From Thermoanaerobaculales bacterium (GTDB lineage Bacteria > Acidobacteriota > Thermoanaerobaculia > Thermoanaerobaculales > Sulfomarinibacteraceae), in the NCBI GenBank assembly GCA_035358815.1, contig DAOPQC010000001.1, positions 516,407-580,406 on the forward strand: a DNA stretch of 64,000 bases, in the 5' to 3' direction. Within the stretch, counting starts at the first letter, position 1. Each line of letters opens with the position of its first letter. Both the position numbers and the translations under genes were made by a program. The notes under the pieces were generated by a model that did no database searches, had not been told where the DNA came from, and saw only the letters and a list, made by a program, of their open reading frames with translations. Shown here one piece after another: positions 51,210 to 58,745 of this stretch.

Positions 51210-52529
51210 GTGGTCAAGTTCCTGACCCTCCTGGCCGGCCTGGTGGTCGGGGTGGAAAACGTCGAGGTCGCGGTGATCGAGCCCGCGGCGAGGGTGGAGC
51301 TGCGGCTCAACGGCCGGGTGGTGGCCGGTACATCGGCCCCGCCGTGGGTCCTCAGGTGTGACTTCGGCCGCGAGCTGCACCCCGGCCTAGTCGAGGCCGT
51401 TGCCTTCGACGAGTCCGGCCGCGAGCTCGGGCGCGACGCGCAGCGCGTCAACCTCCCGGAGAGCCGCGCCGAGGCGGCCATCGTGCCCGAGACCGACGAG
51501 TCCGGCCGGGTGGTGGCGGCGCGGCTGGCATGGAGCAGCCCGGAGTTCGAGCGGCCGCGGTCGATCTTGGCCCTCCTCGATGGCCGCCCGGTCAAGGTGA
51601 GCGGCTCGCACCGGCTGGACCTGTCGGCCGCCGCTCCGGATGAGCTGCACGTGCTCAGCGTCGAGCTCGAGTTCTCACCCGAGCTGCGGCTGAAGCGGCA
51701 GCTCGAGTTCGGAAAGGGCTTCAGCGGCGACGCGTCGTCGGATCTGACGGCGGTCCCGGTGCTCGTCGACGGCTTGTCGCAGCTGCCGGCGGCCGCGTCG
51801 ATGGTCGGCTGGCTCACCGCCGGCGGCGAGGAGCTGCGGGTGACTGCGGTCGAGCGGGAGCGCGGTCGCCTGGTGGTGGTGCGCGACCCCGGCGCGGAGG
51901 ACCAGCTGGTCCGGCTGCAGGCGGAAGGCAAGCGCCTCAGCCGCGAGGCGCGGCGCGCCGGAGTCGCCGGCACGGGGTCGTGGCTCGACATGCTCGATGG
52001 CGATGTCGAGCTGCGAGTGCTGGTCGCCGAGCCGGTGCGGCCCAGTGACCGTGCCCGGGCGACCCTGCTGTTTCCCTACAGCGGGGAGGGTTTGCCGGGG
52101 ACCGAGGGGATCATCAGGGCGGCCGCTGCGCCCAAGAACGAACGCCTGCTCGGCGCCGGCCTGATGGTCGGGGACGGAGTCGCGGTGGCCGGCCTGCGCG
52201 CGGCTGAGGGAAACCTCCGGCGCGCCGTGCTGCTGCTGCTGGGACCGCAGCGCGAGGACGCGTCCCGCTTCCATCCCGATGCGGTGCGCCGCTTCCTCGC
52301 CGAGCTCCACGTCCCGCTCGTTGTCTGGGATCTCTCCGGGCCCGGCGCGGAGGCGCCGCCCGCGTGGCGGCCGGATGTCGACATCGCCAGCTTCGACGAC
52401 GTCGCGGAGGCGACCGGCCGGCTGCGCGCGCTGTTCCGCCGACAGTGCATCGTGTGGGTCGCCGGCCGCCACCTGCCCCAGGCGGTCGAGCTCGGGCCCG
52501 CCGCCGAGGGGATCGAGCTGATCCGGTAG
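51210..52529 (+). CDS. Hypothetical companion of the VWFA-like protein
   Basis: This protein of about 439 residues (GTG start) has a short hydrophobic N-terminus (MVKFLTLLAGLVVGVENVEVAVIEPAARVELRLNG). The body is Ig-like beta in its first half and alpha/beta in the second (LFPYSGEGLPGTEGIIRAAAA, then AVLLLLGPQREDASRFHPDAVRRFLAELHVPLVVW). I recognise no specific family. Co-orientation and the 19-bp gap suggest an operon with the VWFA-like gene, so both are probably envelope proteins. Confidence 0.65.
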   Translation: MVKFLTLLAGLVVGVENVEVAVIEPAARVELRLNGRVVAGTSAPPWVLRCDFGRELHPGLVEAVAFDESGRELGRDAQRVNLPESRAEAAIVPETDESGRVVAARLAWSSPEFERPRSILALLDGRPVKVSGSHRLDLSAAAPDELHVLSVELEFSPELRLKRQLEFGKGFSGDASSDLTAVPVLVDGLSQLPAAASMVGWLTAGGEELRVTAVERERGRLVVVRDPGAEDQLVRLQAEGKRLSREARRAGVAGTGSWLDMLDGDVELRVLVAEPVRPSDRARATLLFPYSGEGLPGTEGIIRAAAAPKNERLLGAGLMVGDGVAVAGLRAAEGNLRRAVLLLLGPQREDASRFHPDAVRRFLAELHVPLVVWDLSGPGAEAPPAWRPDVDIASFDDVAEATGRLRALFRRQCIVWVAGRHLPQAVELGPAAEGIELIR

Positions 52530-52613
52530 GGCAAGGCCGGGCGACCGCCCGATCTGACCGCCGAGGTCCTCGTTGCCGGTGCTTCGCGTAGAATGACCAA
52601 AGGAGCGGATCCG

Positions 52614-53234
52614 GTGATCGTCACCATCAACCCCGAGGAGCCGGAGGAGTGGCTGATCGGCCAGGTCACCAACGTGCTCCGGAAGGGTGGCGTCGTGGTG
52701 ACGCCGACCGACACGGTGTACGGCCTGACCTGCTGCATCGACCGGCCGGAGGCCATCCAGCGGGTGTACGCGCTCAAGAAGATGGACCCCAAGAAGCCGC
52801 TCGCCATCCTGGTCGCCGACATGGCGACCATCGGGCGCTACGCGCGCGGGGTCTCGACGCCGGCCTACCGGGTGATGAAGAGGGTGTTGCCCGGGCCCTA
52901 CACCTTCATCTTCGAGGCCAGCCCGGAGGTCCCGAAGATCATGCTCCGCAAGCGGCGGACGATCGGGATCAGGATGCCGGACCATCCGGTGCCCCGGATG
53001 CTGCTCGGCGGGCTCGACCGGCCGCTGCTGAGCAGCTCGATCCGCAACCCGGACGACGATTTCGTCAACGATCCCCTGGAGATCGACGCCACCTTCGGCG
53101 ACCGCATCGACGTCGTGATCGACTGTGGCCCGCTGCTGCCGATCCCGTCCACAGTGGTCGACCTGAGCTCGGGTGAGCCGGTGCTGGTGCGCGAGGGCAA
53201 GGGAGACGTCGACGTCCTCGAGATGTTCGAGTGA
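52614..53234 (+). CDS. YciO/Sua5-type threonylcarbamoyl-AMP synthase-like protein
   Basis: This protein of about 206 residues has the YrdC/Sua5 fold: VLRKGGVVVTPTDTVYGLTCCID, KKMDPKKPLAILV, KRVLPGPYTFIFEA, RKRRTIGIRMPDHP and the C-terminal LPIPSTVVDLSSGEPVLVREGKG. Sua5/TsaC makes threonylcarbamoyl-AMP for the t6A tRNA modification; YciO-type relatives have an uncertain role. GTG 52614 has AAGGAG eight bases upstream. An ATG at 52593 overlaps a TAGAAT box and has no ribosome-binding site, so I prefer the GTG. Confidence 0.85.
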   Translation: MIVTINPEEPEEWLIGQVTNVLRKGGVVVTPTDTVYGLTCCIDRPEAIQRVYALKKMDPKKPLAILVADMATIGRYARGVSTPAYRVMKRVLPGPYTFIFEASPEVPKIMLRKRRTIGIRMPDHPVPRMLLGGLDRPLLSSSIRNPDDDFVNDPLEIDATFGDRIDVVIDCGPLLPIPSTVVDLSSGEPVLVREGKGDVDVLEMFE

Positions 53235-53370
53235 CCGGGCCCGGCAGCGCCCGCGCCGCGGGCGGCCGCCGGGATCGACCGGCCCTCAGCCGGGGGCAAC
53301 GCCCGCCGCAGCCGCCGCCGGGCTCGCCGATGGACCGCCACTGGTATCATCGAGCGGCACGGAGGAAGCA

Positions 53371-54348
53371 ATGAAGCGGGGACCGGTTTCGAGGTTCATC
53401 GAGCACCACTACCGTCACTTCAACGCCGCCGCGCTGCGCGACGCGGCCGAGGCCTACCGCGCCCACCTCGACGGCGGCGGGGCCATGATGATGACCCTGG
53501 CCGGCGCCATGAGCACCGGCGAGCTCGGGCTGTCGCTCGCCGAGATGATCCGCGCCGGCGCCGTGCACGCGATCACGACGACCGGCGCCAACCTGGAGGA
53601 GGATCTCTTCAACCTGGTCGCTCACGACCACTACGTCCGCATTCCCCACTACCGCGACCTGACCCCGGCCGACGAGACGGCGCTGCTCAACCGCCATCTC
53701 AACCGTGTCACCGACACCTGCATCCCCGAGGAGGAGGCGATGCGCCGCCTCGAGCAGGCGGTGACGGCGGAGTGGCGGCAGGCCGACCAGGCGGGCGAGA
53801 GCCGATTGCCCCACGAGTTCCTGTTCCGGCTGCTCCGATCGGGGGCCCTGGAGGAGCACTACCAGGTCGACCCCAAGGACAGCTGGATGATCGCGGCGTG
53901 CGAACGAGACCTGCCGATCTTCGTCCCCGGTTGGGAGGACTCGACCCTCGGCAACATGTTCGCGGCGGCATGCCTGCAGGGGCGGGTGCGGCGGCCGCAG
54001 ACGATGAGGAACGGGGTCGAGTACATGATGCGGCTGGCCCAGTGGTACCAGGCGACCGCTCCCGAGCGGCCGATCGGCTTCTTCCAGATCGGCGGCGGCA
54101 TCGCCGGCGACTTTCCGATCTGCGTCGTGCCGATGATGCACCAGGACATGCAGCTGCCGGACATCCCGGTGTGGGCCTACTTCTGCCAGATCTCGGACTC
54201 CACCACCAGCTACGGCTCGTACTCCGGCGCCGTGCCCAACGAGAAGATCACCTGGGGCAAGCTCGCCGAGGACACCCCCAAGTTCATCATCGAGTCGGAC
54301 GCGACCATCGTCGCGCCGCTGATCTTCGCCTGGGTGCTGGGGTGGTGA
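53371..54348 (+). CDS. Deoxyhypusine-synthase-like protein
   Basis: This 325-residue protein of the deoxyhypusine synthase superfamily has MTLAGAMSTGELGLSLAEMI, TTTGANLEEDLF, and GSYSGAVPNEKITWGKLAED. Lys297 in WGKL corresponds to the active-site Lys of eukaryotic and archaeal enzymes. The usual NAD-contacting Asp in GSDSG is replaced by Tyr (GSYSG). Bacteria lack eIF5A, so the substrate must differ, probably another polyamine acceptor. ATG 53371 has GGAGG upstream. TATCAT lies 22 bp before it. Confidence 0.85.
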   Translation: MKRGPVSRFIEHHYRHFNAAALRDAAEAYRAHLDGGGAMMMTLAGAMSTGELGLSLAEMIRAGAVHAITTTGANLEEDLFNLVAHDHYVRIPHYRDLTPADETALLNRHLNRVTDTCIPEEEAMRRLEQAVTAEWRQADQAGESRLPHEFLFRLLRSGALEEHYQVDPKDSWMIAACERDLPIFVPGWEDSTLGNMFAAACLQGRVRRPQTMRNGVEYMMRLAQWYQATAPERPIGFFQIGGGIAGDFPICVVPMMHQDMQLPDIPVWAYFCQISDSTTSYGSYSGAVPNEKITWGKLAEDTPKFIIESDATIVAPLIFAWVLGW

Positions 54349-54378
54349 GCAGTCGCGGCCGAGCACTCGCGCCCCGCA

Positions 54379-54490
54379 CCGTTCCCGCTCCCGTGCCCGT
54401 CCCCGTTCCCGATTCCTTCCCTACTCCTCGGGGGCAGGGCGAGGGCAAGGCGAACCACGGGAACGGGAACGGGAAGGGGAACGGGAACGA
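54379..54490 (+). repeat. Hexamer inverted array, locus 10
   Basis: A pyrimidine arm (GTTCCC, GCTCCC, GTGCCC, GTCCCC units, 54379-54411) and a purine arm (GGGAAC/GGGAAG units, 54457-54490) enclose a 45-bp spacer. No G-rich head is seen. Confidence 0.75.
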
Positions 54491-54608
54491 GGCGGCCGTC
54501 ACATCCATTCGGCGCGAGTCGCCGACCCACGCCGACGCTCCTTAAGTGACGAGCTTGCCGCGCCGCAGCGCATGTACAATGCCACCGGAAGCGCCCAAGG
54601 AGGGAGCC

Positions 54609-55532
54609 ATGAGCGAGAGCGGTCTCGGCAGCATCGGGGTCATCGGCATCGGCACGATGGGCAACGGCATCGCCCAGGTCACGGCGCAGAGCGGGTTCCC
54701 GACCGTCGTGGCGGACGTCAGCGAGGAGCTCCTCAAGCGGGGCCTCGAGACCATCACCCGCAGCCTCGACCGGCTGGTCAGCGCCTACGAGAAGTCGGGC
54801 GGTGAGAAGGGGATCACCGCCGAGGCGAGGATGCAGGCTGTCGCCCGGCTGTCCACCACCACCTCGCTCGAGGGTCTGCTCGGCTGCGACCTGGTGATCG
54901 AGGCCGTCCCCGAGCGGCCCGAGCTCAAGGAGGAGATCAACCGGAAGCTGGCCGCTCTCGGGTACGACAGGATCCTGGTCAGCAACACTTCCGGCATCAG
55001 CATCACCCGGCTCGGCGCCGCCTACGGCAAGCCGGACCGCTTCATGGGCATGCACTTCATGAACCCGGTGCCCATCCAGCAGGGGGTCGAGATCATCCGC
55101 GGCCTGGCGACCTCGGACGCGACCTACGCCAAGGTGGTGGCGCTGTGCCACGACCTCGGCAAGATCGAGATCCCGGCCGAGGACAAGGCGGGCTTCGCGA
55201 TCAACCGGATGTTCGTGCCCTTCGTCAACGAGGCGATCCGGATCGTCGAGGAGGGCATCGCCTCGGTCGACGACGTCGACAAGTGCACCTACTGCCTCGG
55301 TCACAAGATGGGCCCGCTGATGACGGCCGACTTCGTCGGCCTCGACACCATGCTCTTCATCTGCAACGTGCTCGAGGACGAGCTGGGCAGCTTCTACAAG
55401 CCGAGCCCGCTGCTGCGGCGGCTGGTCGAGTCGGGCCAGCTCGGCGCCAAGTCCGGCCGCGGCTTCTACACCTGGGAGAAGTTCAAGGCCTCGGGCGTCA
55501 ACCCCGACGTCGCCCGCTATCGCATCAAGTAG
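54609..55532 (+). CDS. 3-hydroxyacyl-CoA (3-hydroxybutyryl-CoA) dehydrogenase
   Basis: This 307-residue enzyme has a Rossmann motif (IGVIGIGTMGNGIAQVTAQSG), VIEAVPERPELKEEI, NTSGISITRLG and the catalytic MGMHFMNPVPIQ. The C-terminal dimer domain holds GLDTMLFICNVLEDELG and a GRGFYTWEKF tail. It interconverts 3-hydroxyacyl-CoA and 3-oxoacyl-CoA with NAD(P). AAGGAGGG precedes the ATG and TACAAT lies 28 bp upstream. The stop codon TAG begins the G-rich repeat of locus 11. Confidence 0.92.
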   Translation: MSESGLGSIGVIGIGTMGNGIAQVTAQSGFPTVVADVSEELLKRGLETITRSLDRLVSAYEKSGGEKGITAEARMQAVARLSTTTSLEGLLGCDLVIEAVPERPELKEEINRKLAALGYDRILVSNTSGISITRLGAAYGKPDRFMGMHFMNPVPIQQGVEIIRGLATSDATYAKVVALCHDLGKIEIPAEDKAGFAINRMFVPFVNEAIRIVEEGIASVDDVDKCTYCLGHKMGPLMTADFVGLDTMLFICNVLEDELGSFYKPSPLLRRLVESGQLGAKSGRGFYTWEKFKASGVNPDVARYRIK

Positions 55533-55591
55533 GGGTTAGGGGATAGGGGTTGAGGGTTCGGAACCGTTCCCGTTCCCGTTCCCGTTCCCGA
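55530..55591 (+). repeat. Compound repeat, locus 11
   Basis: Immediately from the dehydrogenase stop codon runs GGGGTTAGGGGATAGGGG, then GTTGAGGGTTCGGAACC and four GTTCCC units (55564-55591). This head is the GGGGATA/GGGGTTA variant. No inverted arm follows. Confidence 0.75.
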
Positions 55592-55776
55592 ACATGCCAG
55601 CCCCCGCCCGCTCTCGTCACGGCGTAGTCCGCAGGACGACGCCGGAAGCGCTTTCGCGACCGTCGCCAGTCCGCCTCCCGAGCAACCGCCGGGGAGCTTG
55701 GGCCGCAGTACGGCGCGACGGCACTGCGGTCGGTGAGTCGTCCGGGTGGTAGCGGTCGAACGGAGCTGGAAGAAGC

Positions 55777-55805
55777 GGCGGGCGGCCGACTGACGACCGC
55801 CCGCC
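55777..55805 (-). terminator. Hairpin downstream of the Spy/CpxP-like gene
   Basis: GGCGGGCGG and CCGCCCGCC form a perfect 9-bp stem with an 11-nt loop, 27 bp after the stop codon of the minus-strand gene. On the minus strand it is followed by GCTTCTTCC, a weak T-rich tail. Confidence 0.5.
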
Positions 55806-55831
55806 TACGCGAGGGAGGGGAAGAGGAGGCT

Positions 55832-56350
55832 CTACTCGAGGTCGGGGCCGCGGTCGGGCGGCGGCCCACCTCGCCGGCCTCGCCGGTCGCGCATCTGCTG
55901 GAGCTGGTCCTGTTGCTGTGCGGTCAAAACGGCGTGGACTCGCGCCCTCGTCCTTGCGCCGGCCACCATGAGCTCGACGTGGGCCTGAGCCTGCGCTTCG
56001 GCGAAGGCGCGGACCGCGGCCTCGTCGAACTCCCCGGGCGGGTGGCTCTCCCGAAACTCCCGGTGGGCGTCCCGCAGCCGGTCGCGCATCGCATCGATCG
56101 CCGGCAGGTCCTCGTCGAGGATGGCCTGGATCCGGCCCTGCTGCGCCTCGGTCAGGTCGAGCTCCTCGGTGAGCCGCGGCAGCATGTGCTCGAAGAAGTG
56201 AGCCCCGGGGCCGCCGAGCTCGTCGCAGCCGCCGAAGCCGGGCGGGGCGCCGTGCCCGTGGTGCCCGCCGTAGCCCTGGGCGAGAGCGGCGCCGGGCACC
56301 GCCATCGCCGCCATCGCCACTGTCGTGATCAGGAACCGCGTCGCATTCAT
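55832..56350 (-). CDS. Spy/CpxP-like periplasmic protein (LTxxQ family)
   Basis: This 172-residue protein has a signal peptide (1-24, ending ALAQ), a His/Gly-rich start (GYGGHHGHGAPPGFGG, possibly metal binding) and helical LTEAQQ and LTAQQQDQLQQM repeats. The LTxxQ motifs define the Spy/CpxP family of periplasmic chaperones and stress-kinase inhibitors. It diverges from a CpxR/CpxA-like pair, the gene arrangement seen for CpxP, so it probably feeds back on that kinase. Confidence 0.87.
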   Translation of the reverse strand: MNATRFLITTVAMAAMAVPGAALAQGYGGHHGHGAPPGFGGCDELGGPGAHFFEHMLPRLTEELDLTEAQQGRIQAILDEDLPAIDAMRDRLRDAHREFRESHPPGEFDEAAVRAFAEAQAQAHVELMVAGARTRARVHAVLTAQQQDQLQQMRDRRGRRGGPPPDRGPDLE

Positions 56351-56501
56351 CGTTCACCTCCGTGTGATCGCCGCGCGGGCGGCGTCGTCGATCGCCTGGC
56401 GGTACGCCCCGCCGCCTTCGATGTTGACCGTTCTTTCGCGAGGAAACGCGAAGGCAGTGCAAAGAACGGTAAAGCCCATTCGCCGCCGCGAGCGCCTGGG
56501 G

Positions 56502-56513
56502 TACGATCGGGTC
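56502..56513 (+). promoter_or_regulatory. Leaderless-type -10 box of the response regulator
   Basis: TACGAT at 56502-56507 is six bases before GTG 56514. No ribosome-binding site is visible. Confidence 0.5.
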
Positions 56514-57197
56514 GTGACCAGGGTGCTGCTGATCGACGACGACACCGAGCTCTGCGAGCTGCTCGCGGAGTACCTCGGCGAGGAGGGCTTCGTGGTCGAC
56601 GCGGCGCACGACGGCGAGTCCGGCGCGAGGCGGGCGCTGGCTGGCGGGCACGACCTGGTGGTGCTCGACGTCATGCTGCCCGGGCTGAACGGCTTCGACG
56701 TGCTGCGCCGGATCCGGGAGTCGTCGCCGGTGCCGGTGGTCATGTTGACCGCCCGCGGCGACGAGGTCGACCGCATCGTCGGCCTCGAGATCGGGGCCGA
56801 CGACTACCTGCCCAAGCCGTTCAACCCGCGCGAGCTCGCGGCCAGGATGCGGGCCGTGCTGCGCCGCGCCGCCCCAGCTCCGGGGGACGACGCCGGCGCC
56901 GTCGTCGAGGTCGGCGACGTGCGCCTCGATCCCGGGACCAGATCCGCCAGCCGCTCAGACCAGCGGGTCGACCTGACCGGGATCGAGTTCGAGCTGCTCG
57001 CCGTGCTCCTCCGGGCTGCCGGGCGGGTGGTGACTCGGGACGAGCTGTCACGGACCGCGCTCGGCCGCCGTGCGAGCTCGTTCGACCGCAGCCTCGACGT
57101 GCACCTGTCCAACCTTCGCCGCAAGCTGGGCACGCTGCCCGGTGGCGGCGACCGGATCAAGACCCTGCGGGGCGTCGGGTATCAGTATGTCAAGTGA
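56514..57197 (+). CDS. OmpR-family response regulator (CpxR-like)
   Basis: This 227-residue protein has a receiver domain with the phospho-acceptor Asp52 (LVVLDVMLPG) and Lys in LPKPFNPREL. A winged-helix OmpR DNA-binding domain follows (LTGIEFELLAVLLRAAGRVV, then SLDVHLSNLRRKLG and TLRGVGYQYVK). It starts with GTG. The kinase follows and an LTxxQ protein diverges upstream, so it probably controls envelope-stress genes. Confidence 0.93.
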   Translation: MTRVLLIDDDTELCELLAEYLGEEGFVVDAAHDGESGARRALAGGHDLVVLDVMLPGLNGFDVLRRIRESSPVPVVMLTARGDEVDRIVGLEIGADDYLPKPFNPRELAARMRAVLRRAAPAPGDDAGAVVEVGDVRLDPGTRSASRSDQRVDLTGIEFELLAVLLRAAGRVVTRDELSRTALGRRASSFDRSLDVHLSNLRRKLGTLPGGGDRIKTLRGVGYQYVK

Positions 57198-57198
57198 A

Positions 57199-57241
57199 GA
57201 AGGGGATAGGGGTTAGGGGATAGGGGATAGGGGACAGGGGA
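57199..57241 (+). repeat. G-rich head repeat, locus 12
   Basis: Between the regulator stop and the kinase GTG lies a near-perfect run of GGGGATA/GGGGTTA/GGGGACA units. There is no other sequence in the gap, so the unit GGGGAC before GTG must serve as the kinase ribosome-binding site. Confidence 0.75.
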
Positions 57242-57242
57242 C

Positions 57243-58625
57243 GTGAGGTCGCTGTTTCTGCGGATCTTCCTCTGGTTCTGGGCCGCCATGCTGGCGGTGG
57301 CGGCGGTGCTGGTCGTGAGCTCGCCGCTGTGGACCCGGGCCCGCCCCGGCATCGACCGCTGGCAGCGTGGCGCCGCCCGCCTGCTCGAGGGTCGGGTGGG
57401 GGAGGCCGCCGCCGCGGTCGAGCGGGGCGATGGCCCGCTGGCCCCCGGCCGGATGCGCCCCGGGCGCCCCGGACCACCGATACGGGTCGTGGTGCTGGAC
57501 GAGACCGGCGCCGCCGCGGGCGGCCGACCGGTCGAGCGCGCGGTGCGAGAGCTCGCGCTGCGGGCCCTCGCCACCGGCGAGGTGACGCACGAGAGGTCGG
57601 GCACCGAGCACCTGCTTGCCCGCCCGGTGACGGGAGCGGACGGCCGGCCGCGGGTGGTCGTGGGGGCGCTGCGCCACCCGCCGGACGCCATCGACCTGCT
57701 CGACCCGCGGGCCATCCTGCCGAGGCTCGCGATCCTGACCGTGGTGGTCGGCCTGTTCTGCTTCGTGCTGGCGCGGCACCTCAGCTCGCCGTTCGGCGCC
57801 CTGCGAGCGGCGGCCCAGCGCCTGGCAGCAGGCGATCTGTCGGCCCGCGTCGGCCAGCCGGTGGCGCGCCGCCGCGACGAGGTCGGCGACCTCGCCCGGG
57901 ACTTCGACGCCATGGCCGAACGCCTCGAGCAGCTGGTGAGCGCCCAGCGCCGGCTGCTGCGCGACGTGTCGCACGAGCTGCGGTCGCCGCTGGCGAGGCT
58001 CGAGGTCGCCCTTGAGCTGGCCCGGCGGCACGGCGGCGACTCGGCGGTCGAGCCGCTCGACCGGATCGGCCGCGAGTCGCGGCGGCTCGACGAGCTCATC
58101 GGTCGGCTGCTGTCGCTGGAGCGCATGTCGTCCCGCGGGCTGGAGCCGGAGCGTGCCCGCGTCGACCTCGGCCGGCTGCTCGGCGAGGTCGTGGCCGATG
58201 CCCGCTTCGAGGCCGAGACCGGCGGGCGCACGGTGTCTCTCGCCGTCGAGCGCCCTGCGGCGGTCCGCGGCTCGCCGGAGCTGCTGCGCAGCGCGCTCGA
58301 GAACGTCGTCCGCAACGCCGTCAGCCATGCCCCGGCAGGGACCTCAGTCGACGTCGCGATGGCCGTCGCTGCTGCCCCCACCGCCGACCGGGAAATGGCG
58401 CTGATCACGGTCCGCGACCGCGGCCCGGGGGTGCCCGAGGCGGAGCTCGACCGGCTGTTCGAGCCGTTTCATCGCGTCTCCGAGGCCCGGGATCGCCAGT
58501 CCGGCGGCGTCGGCCTCGGCCTCGCCATCACCCGGCGCGCCGTCGAGTGGCACGGCGGCACGGTCGGCGCGATGAACCACCCGGACGGCGGCCTCGAGGT
58601 CACACTCCGCCTGCCCCTCGCCTGA
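57243..58625 (+). CDS. Sensor histidine kinase (CpxA-like)
   Basis: This 460-residue protein has two N-terminal membrane segments that flank a periplasmic loop of about 120 residues (Gly/Arg/Pro-rich). A HAMP domain (ALRAAAQRLAAGDLSARV) follows, then a phospho-acceptor His244 in DVSHELRSPLARLE. The HATPase domain shows NAVSHAPAG, RDRGPGVPEAELDRLFEPFHR and GVGLGLAITRRAVEWHGG. It pairs with the upstream regulator. The GTG start depends on the repeat for its ribosome-binding site. Confidence 0.92.
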   Translation: MRSLFLRIFLWFWAAMLAVAAVLVVSSPLWTRARPGIDRWQRGAARLLEGRVGEAAAAVERGDGPLAPGRMRPGRPGPPIRVVVLDETGAAAGGRPVERAVRELALRALATGEVTHERSGTEHLLARPVTGADGRPRVVVGALRHPPDAIDLLDPRAILPRLAILTVVVGLFCFVLARHLSSPFGALRAAAQRLAAGDLSARVGQPVARRRDEVGDLARDFDAMAERLEQLVSAQRRLLRDVSHELRSPLARLEVALELARRHGGDSAVEPLDRIGRESRRLDELIGRLLSLERMSSRGLEPERARVDLGRLLGEVVADARFEAETGGRTVSLAVERPAAVRGSPELLRSALENVVRNAVSHAPAGTSVDVAMAVAAAPTADREMALITVRDRGPGVPEAELDRLFEPFHRVSEARDRQSGGVGLGLAITRRAVEWHGGTVGAMNHPDGGLEVTLRLPLA

Positions 58626-58639
58626 CCTGGACTCCTTCA

Positions 58640-58658
58640 TGACGCGCGCAGCGCGTCA
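58640..58658. terminator. Small perfect hairpin, TGACGCGC/GCGCGTCA
   Basis: An 8-bp perfect stem with a GCA loop lies 14 bp after the kinase stop codon. It has the same design as the hairpin at 11304-11322. Confidence 0.45.
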
Positions 58659-58660
58659 CG

Positions 58661-58745
58661 ATCTAGGAGCGAGCCGCGCAGACGCCATCCGCGAGCTGCC
58701 GGCCGGCGGATGGCTCGCGAGCGTCTGCCCGGCTCGCTCCTAGAT
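58661..58745. terminator. Long dyad between the kinase gene and leuS
   Basis: Arms ATCTAGGAGCGAGCC (58661-58675) and its exact complement (58731-58745) form a perfect 15-bp outer stem. CAGACGC (58679-58685) and GCGTCTG (58721-58727) form an inner stem. The leuS stop codon lies in the right arm. It sits between convergent genes and could terminate both. Confidence 0.5.

Noticed and set aside
57199..57241. Telomere-like or chromosome-end sequence (GGGGTTA/GGGGATA)
   Set aside because: The run is short and lies inside an operon with essential-type genes on both sides. It is better explained as part of the intergenic repeat family.
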